Shown here: one piece after another, positions 8,728 to 20,122 of the stretch | How positions within the stretch are numbered: position 1 is the first letter of the stretch | Layout of the letters: each line of letters begins with the position of its first letter | Source of the DNA: Flavobacterium sp. WC2421 | GTDB taxonomy: Bacteria > Bacteroidota > Bacteroidia > Flavobacteriales > Flavobacteriaceae | Length of the DNA stretch: 64,000 nt | NCBI RefSeq assembly: GCF_040822115.1 | Contig: NZ_CP162004.1 | Coordinates: 1,984,001-2,048,000, forward strand | Direction: 5' to 3' | Notes under the pieces: model-generated | The model's input: the letters and a program-made list of their open reading frames with translations, nothing else | Databases searched by the model: none | What the model was told of the DNA's origin: nothing | Made by a program: the position numbers and the translations under genes

Positions 8728-9843
8728 TTAGTTGCATCCATTTGATATAATAATAATTTGGTTTCCATTCATTTCGTAGCTAGTATTGTTTCCAAGACTT
8801 TTGCAAATAATTTTAAGTTTTTCAGGTAAAGGCTGGTCACTTAATGATGTAGTAAGATAACAGTCTTTTAACTTGGCTTTTGGAAAATCAATATTCACTA
8901 AATAAGCTTGTTCTATCGTTTTTAAAATTTGAGCAACAGGAATATCTGAGAATTCAAATCCTAATTGCTCAATATTACTTGTTGAATTAATTAATACTTT
9001 ATCCTGTGTAATGTCAGTTATTTTATTAAAAGTGGCGCTTTTTCGAATAAATCGTAGGGCTTGATTGGGTAATAAAACAATCAAATTGTCTTTTTTATTT
9101 GTGATTTGTTGATTTGACAAAACTTTTACTTTTCCTGTTCTAACAACAACTTCAACATTAGGTTGGTCTGCGTATGCTTTTATTTTAAAACTAGTTCCTA
9201 CAACTTTAGTAACAATTTCATTAGCATATACAAAAAAAGGTTTTTTCGGATTTTTGCTAATTTCAAAAAAACCTTCACCAGAAAGATACACTTTTCTCTC
9301 ATTTCCCACAAATATTTTGGGATAACTTAGTTTACTTTTAGGTTGTAATAATACAGAACTGCCATCTGATAATGTAATGGTTTGCGGTTTGTTTGAGTTA
9401 TTAGTTTGCTCCACTAAACCTTCATTATTATCATCTATAAGCTTATTGTAGACTAATGAGTTGTTGTTGTCTGAATTTGTATAGTTGTATAAAAAACCAG
9501 TTAATAAACTTATTAGTACTACTGCTGCAACGCGATTTAACCATTTTTGCCCCCAAAGTTTAATTATAGGCTTGTTAATTTTATTTTGATTTTTTTCTTT
9601 TATTTCAATTTTATTCCAAGTTGCTTCTAATGCATTCTGGATTTGATCTGAAGATAGATTAGAACTAGGAACTTTCATAGCTAAAAGCCATAACCGTGCT
9701 TCTTCAACTAGTTTAGCCCGACTTGAGTTTTCTAATGTCCATTCTTCCCAATAGTATTGGTCGTCATTGGAGCACACCCATAATTGGAATGAATTGTCAG
9801 CTAAAAAGTGCTTTATATCTGTATATTTGTTGCGATCTTGCAT
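8728..9843 (-). CDS. FecR-family anti-sigma factor / signal transducer
   Basis: Inner-membrane regulator that relays receptor occupancy to the ECF sigma factor. I chose the ATG at 9843 (371 residues); an in-frame GTG at 9897 would add 18 residues that look unlike the family. There is a cytoplasmic N-terminal segment with paired Trp residues (YWEEW), a single transmembrane helix at about 102-120, and a periplasmic FecR domain at about 155-245 (ITLSDGSSVLLQPKSKLSYP, then GEGFFEI). A DUF4974-type C-terminal domain (about 300-371) should meet the receptor STN domain. It sits between the sigma gene (84 bp upstream) and the receptor, the standard Bacteroidota order. Confidence 0.92.
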   Translation of the reverse strand: MQDRNKYTDIKHFLADNSFQLWVCSNDDQYYWEEWTLENSSRAKLVEEARLWLLAMKVPSSNLSSDQIQNALEATWNKIEIKEKNQNKINKPIIKLWGQKWLNRVAAVVLISLLTGFLYNYTNSDNNNSLVYNKLIDDNNEGLVEQTNNSNKPQTITLSDGSSVLLQPKSKLSYPKIFVGNERKVYLSGEGFFEISKNPKKPFFVYANEIVTKVVGTSFKIKAYADQPNVEVVVRTGKVKVLSNQQITNKKDNLIVLLPNQALRFIRKSATFNKITDITQDKVLINSTSNIEQLGFEFSDIPVAQILKTIEQAYLVNIDFPKAKLKDCYLTTSLSDQPLPEKLKIICKSLGNNTSYEMNGNQIIIISNGCN

Positions 9844-9927
9844 TAAAAAAATAGTATTACAATTATGTAGAGGACCCTTTTCTAAAAGGATACTCACTAA
9901 AAGCGATTTTTTTTTAATTTTATTTTT

Positions 9928-10539
9928 TTACTTGAAAAAAAATGAAAATAGAAGTGTAATTAGGGGAACGTTTGTTCTCCATTCTCTTCGAATGCTTAAT
10001 AAAGCGCGATGTAAAAGGTTGTTGGCTGACTGATAATTGATGTCAAGTGTATCTGCAATTTGGTCTACAGATAATTCTTGAGTGTAACGCAGATATAAAG
10101 CCTCTTTTTGTCGAGAAGGTAAATCGTTAATTAATTGATTAAGATGTGAAACTTTTATAGTAGTAGTTTCATCAGCTATTAAATTATGTTCTATTGAAAA
10201 ATCAAATAAAAATGGAAGTGTTTCTATAGGGCTACTAAGTGAAAAAATGCGATCTCGAACTTGCAATCTCCTAATTCTCTTACGAACGCAAGATAATAAG
10301 TATGCTTTTACGACCACATTATCAGCTAATTTTTCTCTATAAATCCAAATATCAGTAAATACATCTTGAATACAGTCTTGTACTTTTTCAGGAAAGGGAA
10401 TAAACGAATTTCCATAACGTACTAAATGCGGGTAATGCTTTTTAAAGAGTATGGAAAAAGCATTTTCGTCGCCTTCTTTTAGACTTTTCCAAATTTTGGA
10501 GTCATCTAGAGTTTCGGTATGTAGTTTTAACTTTTCCAC
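9928..10539 (-). CDS. ECF-type RNA polymerase sigma-70 factor
   Basis: A 203-residue extracytoplasmic-function sigma factor. Region 2 is seen around FSILFKKHYPHLVRYGNSFI to VFTDIWIYREKL, and region 4 around LPSRQKEALYLRYTQELSVDQIADTL with a helix-turn-helix. It should direct polymerase to the promoter of the downstream receptor when FecR is triggered. The start codon is GTG (10537-10539); no in-frame ATG lies nearby. The C-terminus is hydrophobic (NVPLITLLFSFFFK), which is slightly unusual for a soluble sigma factor. First gene of the sigma-fecR-receptor unit. Confidence 0.93.
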   Translation of the reverse strand: MEKLKLHTETLDDSKIWKSLKEGDENAFSILFKKHYPHLVRYGNSFIPFPEKVQDCIQDVFTDIWIYREKLADNVVVKAYLLSCVRKRIRRLQVRDRIFSLSSPIETLPFLFDFSIEHNLIADETTTIKVSHLNQLINDLPSRQKEALYLRYTQELSVDQIADTLDINYQSANNLLHRALLSIRREWRTNVPLITLLFSFFFK

Positions 10540-10991
10540 AATTTGATCAAGATTAATTCATTTCTAAATAATAAATTAAAACAAACATTTTGGTGTTTGA
10601 TACCAATAGATTCAAATAAAAAAGCAACAATAAATGGGGCGGATATTGTTCAATTTATAGTTAGTTTGTTTTTTTATTACAGCTCTCTAGGGAACGTAAT
10701 TAGTAATTTTGGTAATTATTTTTTTTGATTACTTTTTCAAACTTACATAAAATTAAGTTAAAACATGTTTTTATTATTAAAAAATAGGGAGAAATACAAC
10801 AATCGATAATTAGTTGCGTGTTTTTTTTGGTAAAATAATTTTTTCACACTTTCATTATTAAATTAATAATGAAGGCTATTTTTTAACTTCATTTTAAATT
10901 TATTATTGAAGTATTATTAATGCTATAAGTTATAATTCAGTTCTTTTGATCTTCAAAAAGTGAGTTTGTAATAACTTACATTCTTATGATT
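10540..10991. other. AT-rich intergenic region without a convincing gene
   Basis: About 450 bp between the sigma gene and rlmF. The 61-codon plus-strand frame at 10543-10728 has no family resemblance and is probably chance. A perfect 10-bp inverted repeat (10851-10860 with 10864-10873, 3-nt loop) and a second weak dyad (ACTTCA / TGAAGT, about 10888-10914) are present, but neither has a terminator U tract. It presumably holds the sigma gene promoter; no exact TAnnTTTG box was found on the minus strand close to the start. Confidence 0.5.
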
Positions 10992-11936
10992 TTAGAACTT
11001 CCATTCTTTTTGCTGTTTTTCACTTAAAAATGTCCAAGCAACAATACGGCTAATTTTTTGGCCTTGAGCCATGTCAATTGTCTTTATTTCAACAACGTTT
11101 GCTTTATTCAGTGTTTTGTAAATACTAGTAAGATGAGATTGTTTTGATACTAATGTAGTAAACCAAAGGCATTGCATAGGGTATTTAGCACTTTCATAAA
11201 TCATTTGAGTGATAAAACCAAGTTCTCCACCTTCACACCACAATTCGGCATTTTGTCCACCAAAATTCAAAACCGCTTTTGTGGTTTTTCTGGTATTTTC
11301 TAGATTATTTACTTTTCTTAAAGCACTTTTTGAAGCTTCTTCTGGAGAAGAATGAAATGGAGGGTTGCAAATAGTAAATGCAAACTTGTCTTCGGGTGTA
11401 ATGATGTTTTTAAATATAAAACGAGATTCATTCTGTTGCTGTAGACTTATAGAATCTATCATCTTTGGGTTTCCTTCAATTATTTTCCTACAATTTTCAA
11501 TTGCTTTCTCGTCAATGTCGGTACCTACAAAACTCCAACCGTAAACTGAATTTCCTATTATTGGATAGATACAATTAGCTCCAATTCCAACATCTAAACC
11601 TTCAACTGTATTGCCTTGGGGGATAACACCGTTATTGCTTGAAGCTAATAAATCAGCGATATAGTGTATGTAATCCGCTCTACCGGGAATGGGTGGGCAA
11701 AGATAATTTTTCGGAATATCCCAGTATTTTATATTGTAGTATGTAATTAATAAGGCTTTGTTTAAAGTCTTAACAGCTTCAGGTTCGCTAAAATCTATTG
11801 TTTCAATACCGTGTTCATTGATAGAAACATGTTGTTGTAATTCAGGAAGTCTTTCTGTTAAAAGGCTAAAATCGTATCGGAATCGGTGTGGATTTCTTGG
11901 ATGTAAATTTGTTTTCTCAGTAATCGTCTTAGACAT
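10992..11936 (-). CDS. rlmF: 23S rRNA (adenine(1618)-N6)-methyltransferase RlmF
   Basis: A 314-residue S-adenosylmethionine-dependent enzyme that methylates N6 of A1618 in 23S rRNA. The SAM-binding loop LDVGIGANCIYPIIG is at 114-128, and the N6-adenine catalytic motif NPPFHSS at 191-197. The N-terminal LHPRNPHRFRYDF and the AELWCEGGE block are characteristic of the RlmF (YbiN) family, and the length fits. A TATCTTTG promoter box lies 18 bp upstream of the ATG. It appears to be a single-gene unit. Confidence 0.95.
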   Translation of the reverse strand: MSKTITEKTNLHPRNPHRFRYDFSLLTERLPELQQHVSINEHGIETIDFSEPEAVKTLNKALLITYYNIKYWDIPKNYLCPPIPGRADYIHYIADLLASSNNGVIPQGNTVEGLDVGIGANCIYPIIGNSVYGWSFVGTDIDEKAIENCRKIIEGNPKMIDSISLQQQNESRFIFKNIITPEDKFAFTICNPPFHSSPEEASKSALRKVNNLENTRKTTKAVLNFGGQNAELWCEGGELGFITQMIYESAKYPMQCLWFTTLVSKQSHLTSIYKTLNKANVVEIKTIDMAQGQKISRIVAWTFLSEKQQKEWKF

Positions 11937-11954
11937 GATTTTATTATTTCAGGA

Positions 11955-11962
11955 CAAAGATA
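11955..11962 (-). promoter_or_regulatory. Bacteroidota -7 box for rlmF
   Basis: TATCTTTG on the minus strand, an exact match to TAnnTTTG, 18 nt before the rlmF ATG. No clear -33 TTG was found. Confidence 0.55.
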
Positions 11963-12051
11963 AAATTTATTTTTTCATCAAAGTCGACAGCAAGTTATAT
12001 AAAAAAGAATAGGTATAATGTTTTATTGCAGATTAGTTTTTTATTTAAAAA

Positions 12052-12714
12052 TCAATCGGAACATTCCATCATCAATAAATCACCTTCAGCATGCTCAATT
12101 ATTACAATTCCATCTTTAGTAACATGATTACTGCTTCCAGTTCTATAGCCAATAGTTAAGCTGTCATTTTGCAATGGATAAAATAAATTTTCTGAATGAA
12201 TTCCTGTCACATGTCCTATCGGGATTAATGAAATCACAGTATTTGCTGTGTACCATTTTTCAAATTTTTTTGGTAAAAGAAATACTTTTGAGTGGTCGTC
12301 TAAAATTACAATTTTTAATTTTTCTCTATAACGAACTATGTTTGTCAAATTGGTTATAGTATGATCGGTGCGTCTTCCTGTTGCCCAGACTACATTTACA
12401 GCGGGTATTTTTCTTTCATAGAGGTAGTCAAAAGCTTTTTCTAAATCGGTTTTGTTTTGATCAGGAGTATGTACTATCTCAATTGGATATTGTTTTTCTT
12501 TATAGTAATTAGCATCAAAATCGCGATCAAAATCACCGAGTAATACATCCACTTTTATATCTAATTCCATTACTCTTTCTATGGCAGAGTCTAATACAAT
12601 TACTAATGGAGACCATTCTAATAATTGACCTAATAATTCAGGATTGCATGACGCACCGTTTGCTATTATTAATGCTGGTTCTTGGTCATCGCGGACGATA
12701 TGATGTGAGGACAT
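12052..12714 (-). CDS. Thiamine pyrophosphokinase (thiamine diphosphokinase)
   Basis: A 220-residue enzyme that transfers pyrophosphate from ATP to thiamine, giving thiamine diphosphate. Family features seen are ANGASCNPELL near residue 18, the acidic DVLLGDFDRD (56-65), TPDQNKTDLEKAFDYL (83-98) and the catalytic-domain signature ATGRRTDHTITNL (about 111-123). The C-terminal beta domain contains GYRTGSSNHVTKDG. No thiamine riboswitch is visible upstream. A near-match promoter box (TATCTTTA, 12765-12772 on minus) lies 50 bp before the start. Confident as to family. Confidence 0.93.
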   Translation of the reverse strand: MSSHHIVRDDQEPALIIANGASCNPELLGQLLEWSPLVIVLDSAIERVMELDIKVDVLLGDFDRDFDANYYKEKQYPIEIVHTPDQNKTDLEKAFDYLYERKIPAVNVVWATGRRTDHTITNLTNIVRYREKLKIVILDDHSKVFLLPKKFEKWYTANTVISLIPIGHVTGIHSENLFYPLQNDSLTIGYRTGSSNHVTKDGIVIIEHAEGDLLMMECSD

Positions 12715-12841
12715 TTTCTTGAGTAAAGATTAGGAAGTGGTCATTGTTAATTTAAAAAACAGGGTAAAGATAGAAAATAGTTTTTAATTCTATAATGTGC
12801 CTTTTTAAGACAATTATATTGGTTTTAAGTATATAATTTTT

Positions 12842-13663
12842 TTATTGTATTGTATACGTTTTGGTATCCACTTCACTTAATGAAAAATAACCAAGAGGGT
12901 AGTCTTCTTTATTTGTTGTATTGATTATGTTTCCTCTTACAGTTGCGGGGGGAGATTGGAAAGGCCCGCCACCATTGCCTCCTGCGATGCTAACTAGTAC
13001 ATTCATGTAGTTGTAATATTGTTTAGAGATGCCATAATGAGTGACTATGACTTCATCGCCTACTTTTAAATTATCAGATTGTGAAATACTAAAAAAAGGA
13101 TTTCCTTGAAAAAAAGTATCTTCATCAGTATAAAAATTTTGAGTTACTTGATTGGAATAACTGTATTTGTATAAATAATAATTTGTCTCATTGGCAGGGT
13201 CTGTATAATATGTCTTTATTTCTATATTGTTTCCTGTAAAGCCACCTTCATTATTTTGAATAATTTCGCTTATGGGTGCAATAGATTTCATGGTTTCGGT
13301 TGCATGGTAGGTTTGACCCCCGTTTAGGATTGTTAGCGTGTACGTTTCGTCTATTTTTGGTATAAAATTAGTGCAAATATATTCTCCTGTTTGTTGTGCT
13401 TCTGTAAAAATAAAAGTAGCATTTGTCGCATTTGTTATATAAACTGTTGCTCCAGAAACTACAGGTATCAAATTGTCATAATAATTTGTAGTTGTTGTTA
13501 ACTTTATGCTTTGTCTATTTCCTATGGTGTTTTTGTACCAATTGATAGATGCTTCTATAACAAGTTTTGGTGAATCCGTTTTTAAATTAACTTGAACCAC
13601 GTCCTCGCAACTACATAATAAAAGAGTAGTTAGCACTGCTATTAAGAAATTTATATGTTTCAT
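12842..13663 (-). CDS. DUF4249-type lipoprotein
   Basis: A 273-residue predicted lipoprotein: the N-terminal hydrophobic stretch runs into a lipobox ending LCSC, with Cys19 as the lipidated residue. The rest is beta-rich and matches the DUF4249 pattern common in Bacteroidota (KTDSPKLVIEASINW near the start, then repeated Ig-like strands). It begins only 4 bp after the stop of a TonB-dependent receptor, an arrangement typical of DUF4249, so it is probably the surface partner of that receptor. Its role (perhaps substrate capture) is inferred from context only. The protein ends without a recognisable catalytic motif. Confidence 0.8.
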   Translation of the reverse strand: MKHINFLIAVLTTLLLCSCEDVVQVNLKTDSPKLVIEASINWYKNTIGNRQSIKLTTTTNYYDNLIPVVSGATVYITNATNATFIFTEAQQTGEYICTNFIPKIDETYTLTILNGGQTYHATETMKSIAPISEIIQNNEGGFTGNNIEIKTYYTDPANETNYYLYKYSYSNQVTQNFYTDEDTFFQGNPFFSISQSDNLKVGDEVIVTHYGISKQYYNYMNVLVSIAGGNGGGPFQSPPATVRGNIINTTNKEDYPLGYFSLSEVDTKTYTIQ

Positions 13664-13667
13664 TAGA

Positions 13668-16049
13668 TTAAAATTTAAAGTTATAACTTACTGCAGGAAC
13701 AATTCCGAAAATAGATGTTTTTACAGCTTCATTGTTACCTGTTTCATTGTTTTGTCGAAAGTTGATTGAAGCAGCATTTTTGCGATTATAAATATTGTAA
13801 ATACTAAAAACCCATTCTCCTTTCCAGTTGCGATTGTTGTTTTTGACAGGAGTTAATGTAGCTGAAACATCTAAATGATGATAAGCAGGTAATCGATTTT
13901 CATTTCGTAATCCATAACTAGGAACGGTAATTCCTAAGTATTGGTATTGGCCTTTTGGGTAGCTAGCTGGTTGACCAGTTTGCAAGGCAAAATTGGCTCC
14001 AAAAGACCATTTTTGATTTAACGTATAGGTACTCGTAATAGCAAGATTGTGTGTTTTGTCATAAACGGAATTGTACCATTTGCCATTATTTATTCCTAAT
14101 TCTCCTTCTGATCTTCCTGGAGTTTGTTGTTCTGATTTGGATAGGGTGTAGGAAATCCACCCATTCAATTTGCCTTCGTTTTTTCGAATCATTATCTCTA
14201 ATCCATAGGATCTCAATTGTCCATTTAGAATAATTTGTTCGATGGACTTATTTGCAATCAAATCAGCTCCGTCAATATAGTCTAATCTGTTTTGTACTTC
14301 CTTATAATACGTTTCCAATTCTAGAGAATACTGCCCATCCTTGAAATTTTTAAAATATCCTAAAGCAACTTGATCAGCAATTTGTGGTTTGATAAAGTTG
14401 TCACTTGGCGTCCAGACGTCCAGTGGAGTAGGTGAGGATGTATTAGAAATCAATTGTAAATACTGCACCATTCTATTATAACTAGCTTTGAGGGACTGTT
14501 CGTCATTAATTTTATAGGCTAACGAAAAACGAGGTTCTAAATTATTATAGCTTTTAATTGTTTTGTTTTTATCGTAGAATTGAGTGCTTATTGGAGTTGC
14601 TTTTTCATAGATCTGTAAATCTGTATTGAAGACAACAGGATTATTATTGACATAAATATTTACGGTTGATTTTCCTAATCTATAAAACTGACTGTATCGT
14701 ATACCATAAGATAAAGATATTTTTTTAGAAATATTCTGGTCGGCGCTAATGTATAGAGAAGGTTCGAAGGCGTATTTTTTGTCTAGTTGATCAAAATTTA
14801 TTCCTGAATTAGCATCAGATGGAGTTATAGTACCTGGATTGAACTCGTAATAGATGGCATTCATCCCGTAATTCAATTTGAAATTATCAGAAATGTAATT
14901 CTTGAAATCATATTTGATATTGTAATTCTTAATGCCAGAATCCCATTTGAATCCTACAAAATCAAGATCTAGCCCATAGTAATAATCACTGTATATAAGA
15001 GATAAATTCGAAAATAATTTATCTGTAAATAAATGATTCCACCTTAAATTTAAAATAGAGTTTCCATACGTATTGCTGAAACTTTTACTTAATGAAAATA
15101 CGTCTCTTCCAAAATATCCAGATAAATATAAATTGTTATTAGGGTTTAATTTATAACTTAATTTGGTGTTCAGGTCATAGAAGTAGGCGGTGTTTTTCTT
15201 TTGCTTTTCGGATAATTTCAAAAATAGATGGGCATACGAACTTCGGCCTCCAATAAGGAATGAACCTTTGTTTTTCACCAATGGTCCTTCGGCCAAAATG
15301 CGGCTTGAGATTAATCCTATTCCGCCATTCATATGAAACCCTTTGCTGCTACCATCTTTTTGATAAATATCTAAAACCGATGAGGCTCTTCCTCCAAAAC
15401 GGGCTGGAATTCCTCCTTTGTATAATTTTAAATCTTTAATCGCATCTGGATTAAATACAGAAAAGAAGCCAAAGACATGTGAGGAATTAAATATGGTTGC
15501 TTCGTCTAGTAAAATTAAATTTTGGTCGGCTCCACCACCTCGTACATTGAAGCCAGATGCTCCTTCACCAGCATTTGTAACTCCAGGAAGTAATAATAGT
15601 GATTTAAGGACATCAACTTCACCCAGCACAACAGGCATTTTTTTAATCGTGGAAATGGAGAGTTTATTTACACTCATCTCGGGAGATTTTATATTGGCTT
15701 CTCCCTTATTATTAGTGATAATTACTTCTTTCAATTCTTCACCGCTTTCAGTCAAGCTACTATTTATTTTTTTATTTTCAGAAAGTGTTATGTTTTGTGA
15801 AAATGTATTAAAACCGATATGACTTATTAAAATGGTGTAGTTGCCTTTTGGAAGCGTAATGGAATAGAAACCGTACTCATTAGTAAAGGCTGTTGATTTT
15901 GTTTCGGGAATATACACATTAACACCAATAAGAGTTTCGTTGTTTTTTATATCTGTAATTATTCCACTAAGTGTAAATTTATCTTGAGAAAAGGAAGAAA
16001 TAGTAATTAATAGAAAAATAAAAAGGAAGCTGTATTTTTTCGAAATCAT
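13668..16049 (-). CDS. TonB-dependent receptor, carboxypeptidase-regulatory-like N-terminus
   Basis: A 793-residue outer-membrane receptor. There is a signal peptide ending near residue 21 (ISSFSQ), a carboxypeptidase-regulatory-like domain at about 25-105 (GIITDIKNNETLIGVNVYI), and a plug domain at about 120-230 with GASGFNVRGGGADQNLILLD and IPARFGGRASSVLDI. A barrel follows, ending in VPAVSYNFKF. There is no STN domain, so unlike the 5.2-8.6 kb receptor it does not signal through FecR. It is paired with the DUF4249 lipoprotein 4 bp downstream; the two form an operon. Substrate unknown. Confidence 0.93.
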   Translation of the reverse strand: MISKKYSFLFIFLLITISSFSQDKFTLSGIITDIKNNETLIGVNVYIPETKSTAFTNEYGFYSITLPKGNYTILISHIGFNTFSQNITLSENKKINSSLTESGEELKEVIITNNKGEANIKSPEMSVNKLSISTIKKMPVVLGEVDVLKSLLLLPGVTNAGEGASGFNVRGGGADQNLILLDEATIFNSSHVFGFFSVFNPDAIKDLKLYKGGIPARFGGRASSVLDIYQKDGSSKGFHMNGGIGLISSRILAEGPLVKNKGSFLIGGRSSYAHLFLKLSEKQKKNTAYFYDLNTKLSYKLNPNNNLYLSGYFGRDVFSLSKSFSNTYGNSILNLRWNHLFTDKLFSNLSLIYSDYYYGLDLDFVGFKWDSGIKNYNIKYDFKNYISDNFKLNYGMNAIYYEFNPGTITPSDANSGINFDQLDKKYAFEPSLYISADQNISKKISLSYGIRYSQFYRLGKSTVNIYVNNNPVVFNTDLQIYEKATPISTQFYDKNKTIKSYNNLEPRFSLAYKINDEQSLKASYNRMVQYLQLISNTSSPTPLDVWTPSDNFIKPQIADQVALGYFKNFKDGQYSLELETYYKEVQNRLDYIDGADLIANKSIEQIILNGQLRSYGLEIMIRKNEGKLNGWISYTLSKSEQQTPGRSEGELGINNGKWYNSVYDKTHNLAITSTYTLNQKWSFGANFALQTGQPASYPKGQYQYLGITVPSYGLRNENRLPAYHHLDVSATLTPVKNNNRNWKGEWVFSIYNIYNRKNAASINFRQNNETGNNEAVKTSIFGIVPAVSYNFKF

Positions 16050-16125
16050 TTCTTAGTTTTTGAATTACAAATTTGGTTAAAAGATAAGTAAATTGTAGCT
16101 AAACAAAGATTAAAATTTTATTAAT

Positions 16126-16158
16126 AAAAAAAGGCAACTATTTCCAGTTGCCTTTTTT
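16126..16158 (-). terminator. Intrinsic terminator after icd
   Basis: GGCAACT (16133-16139) pairs with AGTTGCC (16146-16152) across a 6-nt loop, flanked by A and T runs that extend the stem. On the minus strand it lies 25 bp after the icd stop and is followed by a U tract. Confidence 0.88.
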
Positions 16159-16183
16159 AGGTATAATTTACGGTAAAATAGAT

Positions 16184-18556
<2,373 letters not shown>

Positions 18557-18607
18557 TTAACCTCAAATTGTGATTTTTATTTTTAGTTTATACTCTGAAT
18601 AATGCAA

Positions 18608-18636
18608 AAAAAAGCCCCGACAATGTCGAGGCTTTT
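18608..18636 (-). terminator. Intrinsic terminator after rplS
   Basis: GCC/GGC and CGAC/GTCG stems (18614-18621 with 18625-18632) separated by one C-A mismatch, 3-nt loop AAT, flanked by A and T runs. It lies 20 bp after the rplS stop on the minus strand. Confidence 0.85.
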
Positions 18637-18655
18637 ATGATAAAGAGACAGTTGA

Positions 18656-19006
18656 CTATCTTCTTTTGTCTTTAATTTTTGCTTTTTTACCGGTAAGTTC
18701 TCTGAAGTAGAAAATTCTAGCTCTACGAACTGCACCTTTTTTGTTGATTTCAACTTTTTGTAAAGCTGGCAAGTTTACAGGGAAGATACGCTCAACTCCT
18801 ACTGCACCTGACATTTTACGAATAGTAAAAGTTTCTGTGTTACCAGAACCTCTTCTTTGGATAACAACTCCTTTAAAAAACTGTGTTCTAGTTTTTTCAC
18901 CCTCTTTAATTTCGTAGTAAACTGTGATTGTGTCTCCAGCTCCGAATACAGGGAAATCTTTTCTTGCAACTAATTCGTCTTGAACGAATTTCATTAAATC
19001 TGCCAT
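18656..19006 (-). CDS. rplS: 50S ribosomal protein L19 (bL19)
   Basis: A 116-residue ribosomal protein at the 30S-50S interface. The family signature is clear: FPVFGAGDTITVYYEIKEG, RTQFFKGVVIQRRGSG, ETFTIRKMSGAVGVERIFP and the basic C-terminus RRARIFYFRELTGKKAKIKD. It lies 169 bp downstream of trmD in the same direction, the usual bacterial neighbourhood. It has its own -7 box (19079-19086) and a structured leader candidate, so it can be expressed apart from trmD. Strong terminator follows. Confidence 0.98.
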   Translation of the reverse strand: MADLMKFVQDELVARKDFPVFGAGDTITVYYEIKEGEKTRTQFFKGVVIQRRGSGNTETFTIRKMSGAVGVERIFPVNLPALQKVEINKKGAVRRARIFYFRELTGKKAKIKDKRR

Positions 19007-19075
19007 GATAATTTTAATTATGGTTTTTTATCAAATCAACATTCACGGATCTCGCCAGAGGTTAATCTAAAGTGG
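19007..19075 (-). ncRNA. Candidate bL19 mRNA leader (autoregulatory structure)
   Basis: About 70 nt between the predicted start of transcription and the rplS ATG. On the minus strand GATTAAC (19061-19067) can pair with GTTGATT (19034-19040) in a 7-bp stem with two G-U pairs. This encloses a small CUC-UGGC-GAG hairpin and an ACGGATC/GAUCCGU-containing segment. Flavobacterial L19 leaders that bind their own protein have been described from comparative genomics; whether this is that motif is inferred, not shown. Confidence 0.4.
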
Positions 19076-19078
19076 GTG

Positions 19079-19086
19079 CAAAAGTA
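19079..19086 (-). promoter_or_regulatory. Bacteroidota -7 box for rplS
   Basis: TACTTTTG on the minus strand, an exact TAnnTTTG match, 72 nt before the rplS ATG. The upstream sequence is almost pure A/T with no exact TTG at -33. Confidence 0.55.
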
Positions 19087-19175
19087 AATAATTATTTTGA
19101 ATTATAAATTATAAATTTTGAATTATTTAAACACTTATTTAGAGTCATTTATAATTTAAAATGCAACATTTAAAA

Positions 19176-19856
19176 TTATTCTTCATCAAGTAAATCTGGG
19201 CGTCTTGTTTTAGTATGTTCATACGCCTTATCTTCTCGCCATTTATCTATTTTGGCAAAATTACCGCTTGTCAAAACATCAGGAACTTTCCAGCCTTTGT
19301 AATCAGCAGGTCTTGTATATATAGGTCCTGACAATAAACCATCCTGAAAACTATCGGTCAACGCTGAGGTTTCATCACTCAAAACACCTGGAATCAATCG
19401 AATCAACGCATCCGATAAAACCAATGCGCCCAATTCTCCACCACTCAATACATAATCGCCAATAGATATTTCTTTGGTAATAAAATGATCTCGAACTCTT
19501 TGATCTACTCCTTTATAATGTCCACATAGAATAATAATATTCTCATACATCGACATGGTATTGGCCATTTTTTGGTTCAATGTTTCTCCGTCAGGAGACA
19601 TATAGATGATTTCATCGTAGGCTCTTTCACTTTTTAAATGCGTAATGCAGGCATCAATCGGCTGTACGGTCATCACCATACCAGCACCACCACCATAAGG
19701 GTAATCATCTACACTTTTCTGTCTGTTGGTAGTGTAGTCGCGCAAATTATGAAAATGTACTTCTACTAATCCTTTGTCAATAGCGCGTTTCATAATAGAA
19801 GCTTCAAACGGACTCCTTAATAGTTCTGGTAAAACGGTAACAATATCAATGCGCAT
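19176..19856 (-). CDS. trmD: tRNA (guanine-N1)-methyltransferase TrmD
   Basis: Methylates G37 at N1 in tRNAs with a G at position 36, preventing +1 frameshifts. It is a 226-residue SPOUT enzyme. Seen: [13 protein letters not shown] at the start, the [20 protein letters not shown] block, GGGAGMVM, the trefoil-knot SAM-binding loop [13 protein letters not shown] and [16 protein letters not shown], and [17 protein letters not shown] near the C-terminus. ATG at 19856, 26 bp downstream of a TACCTTTG box. Followed by rplS. Confidence 0.98.
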   Translation of the reverse strand: MRIDIVTVLPELLRSPFEASIMKRAIDKGLVEVHFHNLRDYTTNRQKSVDDYPYGGGAGMVMTVQPIDACITHLKSERAYDEIIYMSPDGETLNQKMANTMSMYENIIILCGHYKGVDQRVRDHFITKEISIGDYVLSGGELGALVLSDALIRLIPGVLSDETSALTDSFQDGLLSGPIYTRPADYKGWKVPDVLTSGNFAKIDKWREDKAYEHTKTRRPDLLDEE

Positions 19857-19882
19857 AATTTCTTATCTAAGTTATGAAGCCG

Positions 19883-19890
19883 CAAAGGTA
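19883..19890 (-). promoter_or_regulatory. Promoter for trmD
   Basis: TACCTTTG on the minus strand (exact TAnnTTTG) 26 nt before the ATG, with TTG 16 nt upstream of it as a possible -33 element. The same extended sequence CTTTGTACCTTTGC occurs before the methyltransferase gene at 61882. Confidence 0.6.
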
Positions 19891-19947
19891 CAAAGTTTTT
19901 AAGATTCAAAAATTCACTTCTGCTATAAGTTATTTAGGAAGCAATTT

Positions 19948-20015
19948 CCAGCTGTCCACTTTATCTATTGTGCCAAACCCTGGCACAATAGGATGCCGTT
20001 TCCATCTGGGCTAGG
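19948..20015 (+). repeat. REP-like intergenic element, copy 1
   Basis: Within the 335-bp trmD-cytochrome spacer. A perfect 11-bp inverted repeat (CTATTGTGCCA 19965-19975, TGGCACAATAG 19981-19991, loop AACCC) is framed by CCAGCTGTCC on the left and GGATGCC...ATCTGGGCTAGG on the right. An outer pair TCCACTT/AAGTGGA (19955-19961, 20019-20025) extends it. The same frame with a different central stem occurs at 49358-49497 and, inverted, at 53199-53280. The rest of the spacer holds only the divergent promoters. Confidence 0.6.
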
Positions 20016-20122
20016 GGTAAGTGGAATTTGGGGTCTTATAAAACATTAACTTTAAATAACTACTTCCTTTAAAAACGATATGAAAACAGTGAAGCTGAAT
20101 TTTATTGAATTATTATAAAAGT

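Noticed and set aside
10543..10728. 61-codon plus-strand frame upstream of the sigma gene
   Set aside because: Low-complexity AT-rich translation with no motif; overlaps the likely sigma promoter region.
10851..10914. AT-rich hairpins between sigma gene and rlmF
   Set aside because: No U tract or GC stem; too weak to call terminators or regulatory sites.
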